Positions 5,248-5,981 of a DNA stretch of 5,981 nt are shown one piece after another (the stretch's first letter is position 1; every line of letters starts with the position of its first letter). The notes below the pieces were generated by a model. It saw nothing but the letters and a program-made list of their open reading frames with translations, was not told the DNA's origin and ran no database searches. The DNA comes from CAZCWX01 sp964502465 (GTDB lineage Bacteria > Desulfobacterota > Binatia > Bin18). The DNA is taken from the NCBI GenBank assembly GCA_964502465.1, contig CAZCWX010000039.1:1-5981 (forward strand). Direction: 5' to 3'. A program made the position numbers and the translations under genes.

Positions 5248-5981
5248 ATGCGTTTACAAAAGAAAGTCGCACTGATTACCGGCGGAAGCCGCGGGATTGG
5301 GCGGGCCGTTGCGCTGGCCTTTGCGCGTGAAGGAGCCCATGTGGCCGTGGTGGGCGTCAGCGATCACCACGCCTTGAGCCAGGTGGAACACGAAATTGCT
5401 ACGATGGGGAAAGACGTGCTTGCCCTGCGCACTGATGTCAGTCAGAAGACTGAGGTCGATCAGCTCGTTCAACAAGTTTTAGACCGCTGGGAACGCATTG
5501 ACATCCTCGTCAACAATGCCGGCATTATTCATCCCAGCAAGCTGGAAGAGATCAGCGAAGCGCAGTGGAGCGCGACACTAGCGGTACATCTCACCGGCGC
5601 GTTCCTGTGCACCCAAGCCGTCCTGCCAACCATGAAGGCGCACGGTGGGGGCAAGATCATCAACGTGGCGGCGCCGTCAGCCTTGCGCGGCTCATTTGGC
5701 GTGGCTGACTATGCAGCTGCTAAGGGTGGCATCATCGCATTCACCCGCAACGCTGCCAGCGAGTTGAAGGCGTACAATATTCAGGTCAATTGCCTCTCTC
5801 CTGTTGCCGAGACGCGTATGACCGAGGCGCTGTTTGCGTTTCGCCGCCAGCATCTGAGCGAACCGATTGCAACATTCGGGCAAGCCAAACGTGCCGAGCC
5901 GGAAGCCGTGGCGCCAGCATTTGTGTTCTTTGCCTGCGCAGATTCAGATTACATTACTGGCCAGGTGCTGGCAGTGGACGG
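5248..5981 (+). CDS. SDR family oxidoreductase with altered catalytic residues (cut by right edge)
   Basis: The frame is open from ATG 5248 to the window end: 244 codons plus two bases, finishing at the AVDG motif, so only a short C-terminal tail is missing. TGGSRGIG (11-18) is a canonical nucleotide-binding loop, and NNAG (89-92), Tyr155 and Lys159 (YAAAK) are present. The catalytic Asn position is His114 in VHLTG. The catalytic Ser position, 13 residues before Tyr, is Ala142 in NVAAPS, with Ser144 two residues on. The fold and cofactor binding look intact; activity may depend on a shifted Ser or be reduced. The start is chosen because MRLQKKVALITGG is the usual SDR N-terminus length. GAGGGG at 5241-5246 is only 1 nt away, and an in-frame ATG at 5233 (five residues longer) has GAGGA directly abutting it, so the start is not settled. 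It is divergent from the cupin gene. Confidence 0.9.
   Translation, partial: MRLQKKVALITGGSRGIGRAVALAFAREGAHVAVVGVSDHHALSQVEHEIATMGKDVLALRTDVSQKTEVDQLVQQVLDRWERIDILVNNAGIIHPSKLEEISEAQWSATLAVHLTGAFLCTQAVLPTMKAHGGGKIINVAAPSALRGSFGVADYAAAKGGIIAFTRNAASELKAYNIQVNCLSPVAETRMTEALFAFRRQHLSEPIATFGQAKRAEPEAVAPAFVFFACADSDYITGQVLAVD

Noticed and set aside
5254..5475. Leftward 73-codon frame inside the right-hand SDR, and the leftward 63-codon frame at 5692-5883
   Set aside because: Both are antisense to the SDR that runs from 5248 to the window edge with canonical Rossmann motifs; they have no domain or ribosome site of their own.

Overview
The window is a piece of a bacterial chromosome with moderately high GC (high fifties per cent by eye), strong Shine-Dalgarno sites and short intergenic gaps. 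It encodes small-molecule oxidoreductases and acyl-CoA chemistry only. No rRNA, tRNA, CRISPR array, transposase, integrase or phage gene was seen. Short-chain dehydrogenases (SDRs), luciferase-like monooxygenase-fold (LLM) oxidoreductases, a family III CoA-transferase/racemase and a cupin together are typical of catabolic loci in soil or marine bacteria, including uncultured lineages such as Binatota, Tectomicrobia or Rokubacteria, and also Actinobacteria. The lineage is an inference; no marker gene is present.

Layout from left to right. (1) A leftward pair: a complete classical SDR (322-1113) followed after 73 bp by the N-terminal part of an LLM oxidoreductase that runs off the left edge (1-248). 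(2) A divergent intergenic region with a leader hairpin, then a rightward atypical SDR (1347-2069) whose catalytic Tyr and Ser are replaced by Phe and Ala. (3) A 59-bp palindromic element (2089-2147) between convergent genes. (4) A leftward alpha-methylacyl-CoA racemase-type enzyme with all three catalytic residues (2169-3329), preceded upstream by a second LLM oxidoreductase of the probable F420-dependent type (3496-4368). (5) A possible small rightward gene of unknown function (4393-4590), a long hairpin (4610-4649), and a leftward single-domain cupin protein (4656-5126). (6) A divergent region with a terminator-like inverted repeat, then a rightward SDR (5248-5981) cut by the right edge a few residues before its C-terminus. 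This SDR keeps Tyr and Lys but lacks the usual catalytic Asn and Ser.

A reasonable reading is peripheral catabolism of a branched or alicyclic compound carried as a CoA thioester: the racemase epimerises a 2-methylacyl-CoA, while the SDRs and LLM enzymes carry out redox steps. The substrate cannot be read from the sequence. Nothing here amounts to a clearly new system. The most unusual points are the two SDRs with altered active sites, the cupin with a replaced metal-ligand position, the two long hairpins placed between convergent reading frames, and the unassigned small ORF.
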